Positions 16,901 through 24,261 of a DNA stretch of 25,248 bases are shown piece by piece. Positions within the stretch are counted from its first letter, which is position 1. Every line of letters begins with the position of its first letter. The translations under genes were made by a program, and so were the position numbers. Source of the DNA: a virus; the IMG/VR virus record IMGVR_UViG_3300010883_000416, positions 1 through 25,248 of that record; one strand, given 5' to 3'. The notes beneath the pieces were generated by a model that was not told where the DNA came from, ran no database searches, and saw only the letters and a program-made list of their open reading frames with translations.

Positions 16901-17830
16901 TCATACTTCTTTTAAGTCCGTAAACGATATATATGTTAAGTTAGCAGGTCGGATACTTTCCCGAATATCTAAGAACTGAGTAGATGTATATAGTGTTAAT
17001 GGAAACTCATCGATAGTGTTAGCTCCTAGTACTCCGGATTCACCGTCACTTACTGTATAATATATAGCTACTGTATCTCCCTCTTTTAATTGCTGACCTG
17101 TTATATTATTACCAAACTTTATTTCTATGCGCTCATTTTCATTAAATCTCTTTTCAAAAACCTTATCATTTGAAGTGTATAAAAATAGCGATGTAACTTC
17201 CTTAAACTGTGACCACTTATCAGTAACTGAATCTTTAATATATACATCAATATTAAAGTAATCGATATTTTTATCACCCACAGTCAATATAACTTCTTCA
17301 AACGGCTCACCATTAGATGTATATAAGGGATACTCTTCATACTTTCCTTGATATAATAAATTCTCATTACCTATAGACGCGATTGATTCTTCAGGTGTAG
17401 TGTTTTTACTAAACGATATGTCTTTATTAACCGAATATGTTATACCACCTGCATTAATAAATGTATATCTAGGTATTGTATATGTACCGACACTTAAATT
17501 ACTGCTTCCTTTAGCTGTTATGTTTAAATTAGATGTCTGATACCCTATAGGCTTGTAGTTCAGTAACTTAACTATACGATTAATATTTTCATATATCTCA
17601 GATTCTGAAAATAAGCTTTCAGATGACGTCCTATTTAAGTAAAATAGTAAAACATGATAGCTATATGCTATAATATCGATTATTGACGATAGGTTACTGC
17701 CTTCAAATATTTTATCTGTAAATATGTTCTGGTCTGTAAGTCGCTTTACAATAAGATCTTTTAGGCTTACAGCATCAAAAGCCGCATATGCATCAGTAGG
17801 TAGTGTAAAATCTGTTAATTCGTTGCTCAT
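16901..17830 (-). CDS. gp6: Baseplate wedge protein gp6, N-terminal half
   Basis: The 309-residue protein matches the N-terminal part of T4 gp6. It has LKDLIVKRLTDQNIFTDKIF, then EGSNLSSIIDIIAYSYHVLLFYLNRTSSE (residues 44-72), YENINRIVKLLNYKPIGYQTS and a later IEIKFGNNITGQQLKEGD. The EGSNLS-IIDIIAYS-H-L-FYLN string is highly characteristic. The two halves sum to 601 residues, close to the single T4 gp6 of 660. Its start overlaps the stop of gp25 by four bases (ATGA), as expected for translational coupling. The TGA at 16903-16901 separates it from the second half. Either gp6 is made of two chains in this phage or the stop is bypassed. Confidence 0.88.
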   Translation of the reverse strand: MSNELTDFTLPTDAYAAFDAVSLKDLIVKRLTDQNIFTDKIFEGSNLSSIIDIIAYSYHVLLFYLNRTSSESLFSESEIYENINRIVKLLNYKPIGYQTSNLNITAKGSSNLSVGTYTIPRYTFINAGGITYSVNKDISFSKNTTPEESIASIGNENLLYQGKYEEYPLYTSNGEPFEEVILTVGDKNIDYFNIDVYIKDSVTDKWSQFKEVTSLFLYTSNDKVFEKRFNENERIEIKFGNNITGQQLKEGDTVAIYYTVSDGESGVLGANTIDEFPLTLYTSTQFLDIRESIRPANLTYISFTDLKEV

Positions 17831-18300
17831 TTAAATATAAATCCTTTTGATTCTAGTGTTCCGCTTAGTGTTAAGTTTTGTTTTAACGATGGACATCGAA
17901 CTACCATCTCTATAGTGTACTGACCAGCATCTTCATCTGTATTAATGTTAATACTTATTATACTCACCCTAGGCTCAAACTGTTCTACCCCTTTAGCCAC
18001 TGATTGACCGATATCTCGGGCGGTTTCGTCGGATACAGCTTTAAATAAATAATGCTGTAAACCTAATCCATATATTGGGTTTAATATCTTCTCTCCAGGC
18101 ATCGTATTAAATAAGTTTGTTAATGAATTTTTAATACACCCCTCGTCAATACTTGCTTGTATATCAGACCCTTGAGGTCGTTGGAATAAATTCTTGGATC
18201 CTGTCTTACGAATCTCTTCAAAGTCTAGTTTACAATCCTTAAATGTATACGCCCTTGTTGTATCTGATGATGTTTCTAAATCTTTAAGTTTAATAGCCAC
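17827..18300 (-). CDS. gp25: Baseplate wedge protein gp25
   Basis: The 157-residue protein belongs to the GPW/gp25 family, which joins the wedge and contacts the first sheath ring. The family core is at residues 50-95: SIDEGCIKNSLTNLFNTMPG, then EKILNPIYGLGLQHYLF. The first 45 residues include a LDFEE segment typical of marine gp25 proteins. The start is GTG at 18300 (reading MAIKLKDLE); there is no strong Shine-Dalgarno. It is the first minus-strand gene left of the divergent region 18301-18372 and heads the gp25-gp6N-gp6C set. Confidence 0.9.
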   Translation of the reverse strand: MAIKLKDLETSSDTTRAYTFKDCKLDFEEIRKTGSKNLFQRPQGSDIQASIDEGCIKNSLTNLFNTMPGEKILNPIYGLGLQHYLFKAVSDETARDIGQSVAKGVEQFEPRVSIISININTDEDAGQYTIEMVVRCPSLKQNLTLSGTLESKGFIFK

Positions 18301-18358
18301 TTTTAAATACTTTTTACTAAGGTTTTGTTTTAATATCTAGATTATTGGCATTTAAACA

Positions 18359-18366
18359 AATAAATA
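18359..18366 (+). promoter_or_regulatory. Late-promoter-like octamer AATAAATA
   Basis: It is in the 72-base divergent gap between gp25 and the plus-strand gene and ends 6 bases before that gene's ATG (CTTACA-ATG). The spacing equals that seen before the portal. No Shine-Dalgarno is present, and no matching motif was seen for gp25 on the other strand. Confidence 0.55.
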
Positions 18367-18372
18367 CTTACA

Positions 18373-18933
18373 ATGGATAAGAAGTTTGATAAAATTTACG
18401 AAGGCATGGTAACGAGATTCCAGGGTGGAGGTGTTCTTCCAGGTGATGTTGTTAAGTTTATAGATGATGCCACAAGCAACGAATGGCTCAAGTCGCAAAA
18501 CGAAACAATGGGTGCAAAGATTGCGGAATTAATGCAATCGGACAATATTTTACGGGTAGGAGCAGTGAAAACAGTAAGACCTACCGTTGCTGGGACGAAT
18601 ACCTCTCATGCAGCAGATGAGTTTTATGCTGATGTGGTTAAGGAGATTTCCCCGGGATTATTTACAGATGTTATTACTGTACCTGTTAGTATTATAATTG
18701 TTCAAGGTACAGACCTAGGAGACCAGCAACATCCGGATAGTTCATATATGGATGATCCTACTGAAATTAAGCCCAAGATTCCAGAAGTTAAGGCTGATGA
18801 TGATATGCTACATCCAGTGTATCAGACAAAAACTAATGACGATAACCGAAAATTAGGTAATAAGAATGTACCAGGCCGGAATGGAGCCGTGGATAACATG
18901 ACGACTTCGGTATATCTAGGTGGGTTTAAGTAA
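18373..18933 (+). CDS. Unrecognised protein, possibly virion-associated
   Basis: The 186-residue acidic protein opens MDKKFDKIYEGMVTRF and then reads GGGVLPGDVVKFIDDATSNEW at 18-38. The middle (RVGAVKTVRPTV; ADEFYADVVKEISPGLFTDVITVPVSIIIV) looks like a compact alpha/beta domain. The last 60 residues are polar and probably disordered, ending VDNMTTSVYLGGFK. No signal peptide or membrane segment is seen. It is one of only two plus-strand genes and has its own late-type motif, which suggests late expression and a virion or assembly role. It converges on the clamp-loader gene with 5 bases between stops. I do not assign a function. Confidence 0.7.
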   Translation: MDKKFDKIYEGMVTRFQGGGVLPGDVVKFIDDATSNEWLKSQNETMGAKIAELMQSDNILRVGAVKTVRPTVAGTNTSHAADEFYADVVKEISPGLFTDVITVPVSIIIVQGTDLGDQQHPDSSYMDDPTEIKPKIPEVKADDDMLHPVYQTKTNDDNRKLGNKNVPGRNGAVDNMTTSVYLGGFK

Positions 18934-18944
18934 TTTAATTACTT
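18928..18944. terminator. AT-rich hairpin between convergent genes
   Basis: AAGTAAT and ATTACTT form a perfect 7-base-pair inverted repeat with a TTA loop, centred between the two stop codons. Both genes end AAG TAA, so each arm contains one stop. It could act in both directions as a weak terminator or 3' end stabiliser, but the stem has only two G-C pairs and no clear T-run follows. Confidence 0.35.
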
Positions 18945-19862
18945 CGCTAGCGCAACTAAGCAGCTATAAAAATTAATCTCCGGATCCATCACAAAGGACA
19001 TCCGGTATATATGCTCTGATATAATTAAGAGGTGTTCCCTCTTAATATCATCCTTAATCTTGGCGTCACACACTAAATTAAACATGTCTCTTAGTAATTC
19101 CCCATAATCACCGTTAAATACCTGCTCATTTTCAATTACTCTCTTGCGAAGCTTTAGAACTAGACCGTCATTTACTAATTTATATAGATTTTCGGCAAAT
19201 TTTAGTGAATTATCACGAGAATGAACTCTAAACTCACCATTCGTACATGATTTTTGTAGCTCGTTAATAACTTTACGGAGATCTGGATAGTAGCTCTTAA
19301 CAAATACCTTTAATCTATCAAAATCTTCAGCTTCTATACTAATACCCTCAAGATCTAAAATAGTACTCACTCGATCTACACACATCTCAAGAGGTGGAGT
19401 TAAGTCAAATGACTGACACCTACTCTGTAAAGCCGGAATCACACGATGATTGTAGTTAGCTGTCAATATAAACCTAGTATATTCACAATACTCTTCCATT
19501 GTATTACGAAGAGCACGTTGCGCATCGCCAGATAACCCATCACATTCGTCTAAAATGATAACTTTTACATTACCATCTAGACTTTTTACCTTACTAAACC
19601 CGGTTACCTTAGTCCGGATTGTATCAATACCGTTTTCATCACTAGCATTAATATAAAGATACTGACATTCCAGTACGTTATTAACTAATATTTTTGCTAA
19701 TGATGTTTTTCCAATCCCGGCATTGCCTATAAACAATAGATTTGGTATTTCGTTTCCTTTTGATATAGATTCTAAAATAGATCTATTATTAGCAGATAGA
19801 ACTATATCCTTTAATTCTGTTGGTCGGTATTTTTCAACCCAAATACTATCAAATCGTGGCAT
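18939..19862 (-). CDS. gp44: Sliding-clamp loader ATPase, gp44/RFC small-subunit type
   Basis: The 307-residue AAA+ protein opens the sliding clamp and loads it at primer ends for the replicative polymerase. Visible motifs in order: WVEKYRP at 8-14; Walker A GNAGIGKTS at 46-54; Walker B VIILDECD at 101-108; sensor 1 FILTANY at 131-137; and the Ser-Arg-Cys box LQSRCQSF at 145-152 that supplies the arginine finger. Cys replaces the usual Ala or Phe in the DEXD box. The C-terminal collar domain fills the rest. Length is close to T4 gp44 (319). It lies 3 bases after the phosphatase gene. The companion gp62 subunit and clamp gp45 are not in the window. Confidence 0.93.
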   Translation of the reverse strand: MPRFDSIWVEKYRPTELKDIVLSANNRSILESISKGNEIPNLLFIGNAGIGKTSLAKILVNNVLECQYLYINASDENGIDTIRTKVTGFSKVKSLDGNVKVIILDECDGLSGDAQRALRNTMEEYCEYTRFILTANYNHRVIPALQSRCQSFDLTPPLEMCVDRVSTILDLEGISIEAEDFDRLKVFVKSYYPDLRKVINELQKSCTNGEFRVHSRDNSLKFAENLYKLVNDGLVLKLRKRVIENEQVFNGDYGELLRDMFNLVCDAKIKDDIKREHLLIISEHIYRMSFVMDPEINFYSCLVALAK

Positions 19863-19865
19863 ATA

Positions 19866-20360
19866 TTATATAATACAGTCGCTAGAGCGAAAAGCAATAT
19901 TTTTAAATAGATTTTCGACCTGATTTTCAATAAGTTTAAATCCTTCTTTGCGAGGTAGCTTTTCAAATTCAGGACAATCACGTCTAGCATAAAATTCATC
20001 TGGGATATTCCAGTATATTGATGATGCTTCGGGCCACGACTTGTCCATATATGGCTTGTGCTCAACCTTATACATACAAATAACAGTCTCAGCTATCTTA
20101 AAGTCTCTATCAGTAACTGGAACAGGTCTAGCACCGGTGCACATCATTGGTATTTTCTTACTCTGGATTCGCTCTAGGGTTTCTGGATAATGACCACCCG
20201 GGCACGCTTGAATAGTACCGGGAGTTACATTAAGACCTCTAGAAAACGCACGTAAATTCTGAACATCGCGTTGCAAACACAAGTAATTAAACCACGCTTC
20301 GGCATATCTGCTACGATAAGCGTTTCCTGTACATAAAAATAATATAGATCTAGTTGTCAT
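19866..20360 (-). CDS. Low-molecular-weight phosphatase family protein
   Basis: The N-terminus carries the LMW protein-tyrosine-phosphatase P-loop C-x5-R-S: ILFLCTGNAYRSRYAEAWF, with nucleophile Cys10 and Arg16-Ser17. Tyr15 replaces the second Cys of classical enzymes. SRGL at 40-43 and ARPVPVTDRDFKIAETVICM at 77-96 follow the family order. YWNIPD ending at Asp121 sits where the general-acid Asp is expected. The pattern is closest to the CTGN-YYRSRFAE subgroup rather than arsenate reductases. Length is 164 residues, ATG start. It lies between dUTPase (25 bases) and clamp loader (3 bases), so it is probably expressed with replication genes. It could dephosphorylate host phosphotyrosine proteins or a small substrate; the target is unknown. 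Confidence 0.8.
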   Translation of the reverse strand: MTTRSILFLCTGNAYRSRYAEAWFNYLCLQRDVQNLRAFSRGLNVTPGTIQACPGGHYPETLERIQSKKIPMMCTGARPVPVTDRDFKIAETVICMYKVEHKPYMDKSWPEASSIYWNIPDEFYARRDCPEFEKLPRKEGFKLIENQVENLFKNIAFRSSDCII

Positions 20361-20385
20361 ATCTAGGTATAGGGGTATATCTTAA

Positions 20386-20829
20386 CTACCCGGATGAACC
20401 GAACCCCTTTTCTCCACGAGAAGTTTCTGTAACTTCGTCACAAAACTCAAAACTCGGTTGAATTAGCTGATATATAACTAATTGCGCGATCTTATCACCC
20501 TTCTTGACGTGATAATCGTCATGGTTACTAAAATTATACAGTTTTACTGCAAGATCACCCCGATAACCGTTATCAATCACACCTAGATGTGGCTGAATAC
20601 AGTGCTTAAATCCTAATCCACTTCTAGGTTCAATGCGAAGCCAATAACCAGGGGTTATATCCGCTAAAGTTAACCCAACCGGGACTACTTGTGTAGAATT
20701 AGCCTCTATATAAGCTGATTCAACCGCTACCAAATCAAACCCTGTGTCTCCGGTGCCTACTTCTTTATTATTTGCAGTTGGAAGCACTGCATCTGGGTGA
20801 GTTTTATTAAACTTAATTGAAACACTCAT
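20386..20829 (-). CDS. dut: dUTPase (trimeric dUTP pyrophosphatase)
   Basis: It hydrolyses dUTP to dUMP and pyrophosphate, keeping uracil out of phage DNA and feeding dTMP synthesis. All five family motifs are visible: motif 1 DTGFDL at 28-33; motif 2 PRSGLG at 68-73; motif 3 GVIDNGYRGD at 83-92; motif 4 KGDKIAQLVI at 110-119; and motif 5 RGEKGFGSSG at 138-147. Catalytic Asp86 and Tyr89 of motif 3 and the motif 5 Phe are present. The 147-residue length is normal for a homotrimeric enzyme. It starts 2 bases after the stop of the small upstream gene, which implies coupled expression. Confidence 0.96.
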   Translation of the reverse strand: MSVSIKFNKTHPDAVLPTANNKEVGTGDTGFDLVAVESAYIEANSTQVVPVGLTLADITPGYWLRIEPRSGLGFKHCIQPHLGVIDNGYRGDLAVKLYNFSNHDDYHVKKGDKIAQLVIYQLIQPSFEFCDEVTETSRGEKGFGSSG

Positions 20830-20831
20830 CT

Positions 20832-20978
20832 TTACCCATTTAAGAGTATGTCATTCTTACCCTTAGACGGTGCCGACTCGACTGATACTGAGTTATTCCT
20901 TAACCATGTTAATAGCTCGTTTAGCTTTTCTGGTTGAATCGCGAAAGACCCGTGTCCTAATACTTGTACTGTTACCAT
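20832..20978 (-). CDS. Small 48-residue protein upstream of dUTPase
   Basis: ATG 20978 opens a 48-codon frame, MVTVQVLGHGSFAIQPEKLN onwards, with a predicted amphipathic helix (EKLNELLTWLRNN) and the end KNDILLNG, stopping at TAA. It is supported by tight packing (2 bases before dUTPase), by filling an otherwise empty gap, and by a protein-like composition. The N-terminal half reads as two short beta-strands and a helix. No family is assigned. The sequence upstream is AT-rich (TATTATAATATAAAT) with a perfect TATAAATA overlapping the ATG, so an earlier transcript start is needed for expression. Confidence 0.65.
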   Translation of the reverse strand: MVTVQVLGHGSFAIQPEKLNELLTWLRNNSVSVESAPSKGKNDILLNG

Positions 20979-20985
20979 ATTTATA
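20978..20985 (-). promoter_or_regulatory. TATAAATA overlapping the small gene's ATG
   Basis: This is an exact T4 late-promoter octamer, but its last base is the A of the ATG. A transcript from it would start inside the small gene and could carry only dUTPase and later genes. A TATAAT hexamer lies just upstream (about 20985-20992) and might serve as a host-type -10 box. Promoter function is uncertain. Confidence 0.3.
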
Positions 20986-21020
20986 TTATAATAGTTAGGT
21001 ATTTAATAATCAACTAATTA

Positions 21021-21028
21021 GATAAATA
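21021..21028 (+). promoter_or_regulatory. Late-promoter-like octamer GATAAATA
   Basis: It lies in the 55-base divergent gap (20979-21033) and ends 5 bases before the ATG of the small-terminase-like gene (TTAAT-ATG). No Shine-Dalgarno is present. T4-like spacing would put the transcript start at the A of the ATG. Confidence 0.5.
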
Positions 21029-21033
21029 TTAAT

Positions 21034-21510
21034 ATGACCGAAGAAAATATAGACTTTGACGATTTAGATGCCGATAGTTTAATATCACAACTCCGTGAAA
21101 ATACCAATATAGCTAAGAACAGTAAAGAGATATGCGAGGAGTTTGAACTATCAAAGGAGGATCTTGAAACGTTTATTTTAAACTCCACCGGTAAACTTAT
21201 TAAAGATAGCCTCGAGACAATTGATACAATAAAGCAATATGTACTATCCGCTCCAAATCCAGAAGAGGTGCATTCATTAGCAGAGTTATATAAGGCTAGT
21301 ACGAGTGCCCTAGATACCTTAAATAAGGTACTGTTACAGAATAAGAAAAGTGCTACACAGGTAGGTATTAAGCAAATGGAGATTGAATCAAAGAGTCAAT
21401 TAGCTGATAAAAAAGAAAATAAACGGATGCTAACTAGAGATGATATTATAAAAAAATTAATTAACGATGCGAAGGTAATTGAAGTTGAGGAGACAACATC
21501 ATTAACCTAG
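21034..21510 (+). CDS. gp16: Probable small terminase subunit, gp16-like
   Basis: The 158-residue, mainly helical, highly charged protein has the profile of T4-type small terminases: an acidic N-terminus, a central helical pair, then a basic/polar C-terminus. The most telling part is residues 56-120: KDSLETIDTIKQYVLSAPNP, then EEVHSLAELYKASTSALDTL and NKVLLQNKKSATQVGIKQME. This resembles the central oligomerisation helices of gp16 proteins. Small terminases form rings that regulate DNA packaging by the large terminase motor (gp17). The large subunit is not in the window, which weakens the call. Transcribed opposite to its neighbours from its own late-type motif. Its 3' end overlaps the convergent gene by 9 bases. 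The alternative is a helical scaffold or assembly protein. Confidence 0.55.
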   Translation: MTEENIDFDDLDADSLISQLRENTNIAKNSKEICEEFELSKEDLETFILNSTGKLIKDSLETIDTIKQYVLSAPNPEEVHSLAELYKASTSALDTLNKVLLQNKKSATQVGIKQMEIESKSQLADKKENKRMLTRDDIIKKLINDAKVIEVEETTSLT

Positions 21511-22665
21511 TGATCGGCTATTTGTAGCAGTCGACTCAAGTTTCGGGATTTTATTCTTTAATATATCGACATCTACTCTCTTTTTCTCAATCTTCATATT
21601 AATACGAATTTTACCCGCTACTTGATTGTTCTTATGATCTTTAATATGTCTAAGGACTCTATCAAGACTTTCACTTCCACCTAAATAATCTTTGATAATC
21701 GAGTTTATATCACTCTTGACTACAGACATTCTAGCATAATGCTCAGTATCTACTATTAAATTTGTACCATGTGATGTAGTTGGTTTAGTTATAATTAACG
21801 TTTTAACTTCATCAGTAGAAGCATCATCTATTAAACTTATCATATTTCTTCTATATACATTGTTAAGCTTTTGGGACATTTCTAATTCTAAATCTCTGGT
21901 CTCGTCTGTAACAATGTAATCAACTACACTATTATGAGATACCGGGACATCTAATAGTGCTGATTTGATATCCCATTGCCATATAGTACTTGTATCTTTT
22001 ATACCTTCGACATTTTCTAACTGACCTATACTCTCACTAAAATCCGCGAAATAATGCTTATCAACTTCAGATAACTCACTTTTAACGTTCTCCTGTATCT
22101 TTGGATGTGACGATCTAAACTTATCTAACCAAAATATTACAAATTCTGTCTCTAAATCGTCAAACCCAATAGCATCTTGTAGGTCTAACGTAAGGTCTTT
22201 ATCAGGGGATTCAACTATATCGGCATATACTTCCTTTGTTTCTACTGTAGAGTCAGTTCCGGTGCTATTAGGCGTAGTAATACGTACTTGAACAGCTACT
22301 TGATCACCGGATTTTTTAGGATTTCCGGATTCATCTATTATTAGCTTTTGAGTATCAATAATCTGATCTTTAATATTCTTATTATCTAGCTTTTTCTCTG
22401 TAGTTATACTTTCTAACTTTACTCCGCCCTTATTATTATCTGCAACCTTAAACGTTCCGCTATTAAGTTCCGTAAAGAAAGCTACGTCACTTGTTATAGG
22501 ATCTGGCGTACACTCATTATACCACTTAGAATTGCATATAACAATCTCATCATCATACTCTCGAACAACAGATAAATAATCTGTCGACTTCTTATGTAAA
22601 TCAATAGTACTTGTTAAATTTAGGTCAACAAGAAATGGGTCAAATGTTTTTCCTTCTTCAGCCAT
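21502..22665 (-). CDS. Unrecognised protein in the baseplate block
   Basis: The 387-residue acidic protein begins MAEEGKTFDPFLVDLNLTST. Its first 160 residues are mixed beta and polar and include AVQVRITTPNSTG. Residues 165-230 are charged and helical (DLETEFVIFWLDKFRSSHPK; EVDKHYFADFSES). The last 120 residues include ELEMSQKLNNVYRRNMISLI and a beta segment VAGKIRINMKIEKKRVDVDI. No signal, membrane span or catalytic motif is visible. It starts 2 bases after the hub-like gene and probably shares its transcript, so a baseplate or tail-assembly role is the reasonable inference. No family is claimed. Confidence 0.65.
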   Translation of the reverse strand: MAEEGKTFDPFLVDLNLTSTIDLHKKSTDYLSVVREYDDEIVICNSKWYNECTPDPITSDVAFFTELNSGTFKVADNNKGGVKLESITTEKKLDNKNIKDQIIDTQKLIIDESGNPKKSGDQVAVQVRITTPNSTGTDSTVETKEVYADIVESPDKDLTLDLQDAIGFDDLETEFVIFWLDKFRSSHPKIQENVKSELSEVDKHYFADFSESIGQLENVEGIKDTSTIWQWDIKSALLDVPVSHNSVVDYIVTDETRDLELEMSQKLNNVYRRNMISLIDDASTDEVKTLIITKPTTSHGTNLIVDTEHYARMSVVKSDINSIIKDYLGGSESLDRVLRHIKDHKNNQVAGKIRINMKIEKKRVDVDILKNKIPKLESTATNSRSLG

Positions 22666-22667
22666 TG

Positions 22668-24257
22668 TTATCGGATTGCTTCATTAAATTCAAGGTTTCT
22701 ATATGAGTATGGTTTAATACCAGTAACTTCATTTGTATACCCGGATGGTGTTAATTTATGTACAACATTTGTTATTAGATATATACCTAATATCTTATCA
22801 TCATAATCACTTTCAAAGTATGGACCTTCGCGACTTAGACTAAAAAATCTCCCGGCTTTTCTTGTAGTGTCACCTTTCACTATAAACGACATTGCATTAC
22901 CTTTAAGGAGACCTTGCATAAGAGTAAACGACTTTCCAGCTCGGACAGTATTTTCTAACTTTGATGTACTAGAGTAAGATACATTAATGTTTTTGTTTTC
23001 ACGTCTCGAATCGTCAATTAATATATTATTGCGTGCGCCACCTTTTGCAGATCCCGGAAGGTTGTCAACATAAAGGCGCTGAAATTCGTCTCTTACACTT
23101 TCTATTTCGTTTTGTGCTTGAGATACTCTAAACCTACCACGCTTATGATCACTGAAGTGTACTGGTCGGGTTGTCAATAGACCTTGGGTATCTAATCCGT
23201 TGCTGTCATAAAATAAGTACTGACTAACAACCGAAATATCCGGAAAATGTAAATTTGATATAATTGACACACCTTTATGAGGTACTCTAGACTCACCCGG
23301 GATGGTCTCCTTAGGTAAGGTGGACTGCATATCTAAAACTAACCGCTCCCGGAGCCATGGACCGGCGGTATCTTTATCTGTCATAGCTAGATCAAAATAC
23401 GTCGACATAGGTAATAGTGACCACTCTTCACTCGTACGCTCTAACCTCAAAATACACTTTTCACCCGTAGTCGATAAATGTGACTGTAACATATATTCTA
23501 TGTCATTTACCGCTTTACCTTGAGCAGAGGCAGTATAAAACGATTTTGTCATTCCTTTATCCCAAGTTGTAGAAAATTTATTATTCATTTCCGGGCATGT
23601 ACTGGTTATAATATCCTTTATAATGTCACCGGTGTGGCGCTCGCGTTGAGTATCAGACATTTGAGCTAGTGGGGTCGTTATCTGGGTATCATTATTTTTC
23701 TTATTAAATTGACCTGTACTGTAGTATGAATTCCTTTCCAGTAAGAGCTGGTACTTATAATCATGAAATGACAACTTCTTAATCTTCTCAGCCGGTTGGT
23801 CTTTGTCCGATCCAGGTATACCGGGGCGGAGATCTTCTACATCATAAATAGCAAATAGATGTTGAACAGAATATACGTCACCTGTCATTGGTTTAGACTC
23901 TTCAATCACATCACCTTCAAGAGGTGATATTTCAATGTATAGAAAGTCTCTACCGTCCCCCCGGAATCTATACGCGGACATGTCCTGTAAACTACCGTTA
24001 ACCACTTGCTGAGATGTTCGCTCTAATACATCATCTGGATTTTTGATGACCATGGTTCCTCTGTGGTGAAACTCTAAAAACGAATCAACGAGAGTTAAAT
24101 CAAGTATTGAGCCGCGGCGTATCCTGACAAACCTACCATCATCGTTAAATAAGAACACTTTAAACGCAAAATATCTATCATCAATTCGCTCTGCGTCAAA
24201 TTCTGAACCATGAGCTTTTAGTATGTCACTAATAGCATCTGCAATCTTCGAGTCCAT
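22668..24257 (-). CDS. Putative baseplate hub protein, gp27-like
   Basis: The 529-residue protein has the layout of phage tail-hub proteins. An N-terminal barrel contains IRRGSILDLTLVDSFLEFHH and GTMVIKNPDD (residues 43-75), matching the usual strand plus (G)-x-(L/I)-x-I-x-(D/N) turn of hub domains. A DIEYMLQSHLS segment near 253 fits the hub helical linker. The end has GIYLITNVVHKLTPSGYTNEVTGIKPY, like the final hub strand pair. T4 gp27 is shorter (391). The position between gp53 and the tail-cap gene on one side and other tail genes on the other supports a hub role: the central threefold part that carries the spike. The spike itself (gp5) is not evident. An ATAAATA motif lies 15 bases upstream. 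Confidence 0.5.
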   Translation of the reverse strand: MDSKIADAISDILKAHGSEFDAERIDDRYFAFKVFLFNDDGRFVRIRRGSILDLTLVDSFLEFHHRGTMVIKNPDDVLERTSQQVVNGSLQDMSAYRFRGDGRDFLYIEISPLEGDVIEESKPMTGDVYSVQHLFAIYDVEDLRPGIPGSDKDQPAEKIKKLSFHDYKYQLLLERNSYYSTGQFNKKNNDTQITTPLAQMSDTQRERHTGDIIKDIITSTCPEMNNKFSTTWDKGMTKSFYTASAQGKAVNDIEYMLQSHLSTTGEKCILRLERTSEEWSLLPMSTYFDLAMTDKDTAGPWLRERLVLDMQSTLPKETIPGESRVPHKGVSIISNLHFPDISVVSQYLFYDSNGLDTQGLLTTRPVHFSDHKRGRFRVSQAQNEIESVRDEFQRLYVDNLPGSAKGGARNNILIDDSRRENKNINVSYSSTSKLENTVRAGKSFTLMQGLLKGNAMSFIVKGDTTRKAGRFFSLSREGPYFESDYDDKILGIYLITNVVHKLTPSGYTNEVTGIKPYSYRNLEFNEAIR

Positions 24258-24261
24258 TACG

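Noticed and set aside
7532-17830. A genome-wide alternative genetic code explaining the in-frame stops.
   Set aside because: TAA, TAG and TGA all end ordinary genes in this window (GHKL by TGA, portal by TAG, glycosyltransferase by TAA), so no single stop is reassigned.
19866-20360. Arsenate reductase.
   Set aside because: The resolving cysteines expected for ArsC-type enzymes are not in place and no ars genes are nearby; the sequence fits the LMW phosphatase subgroup better.
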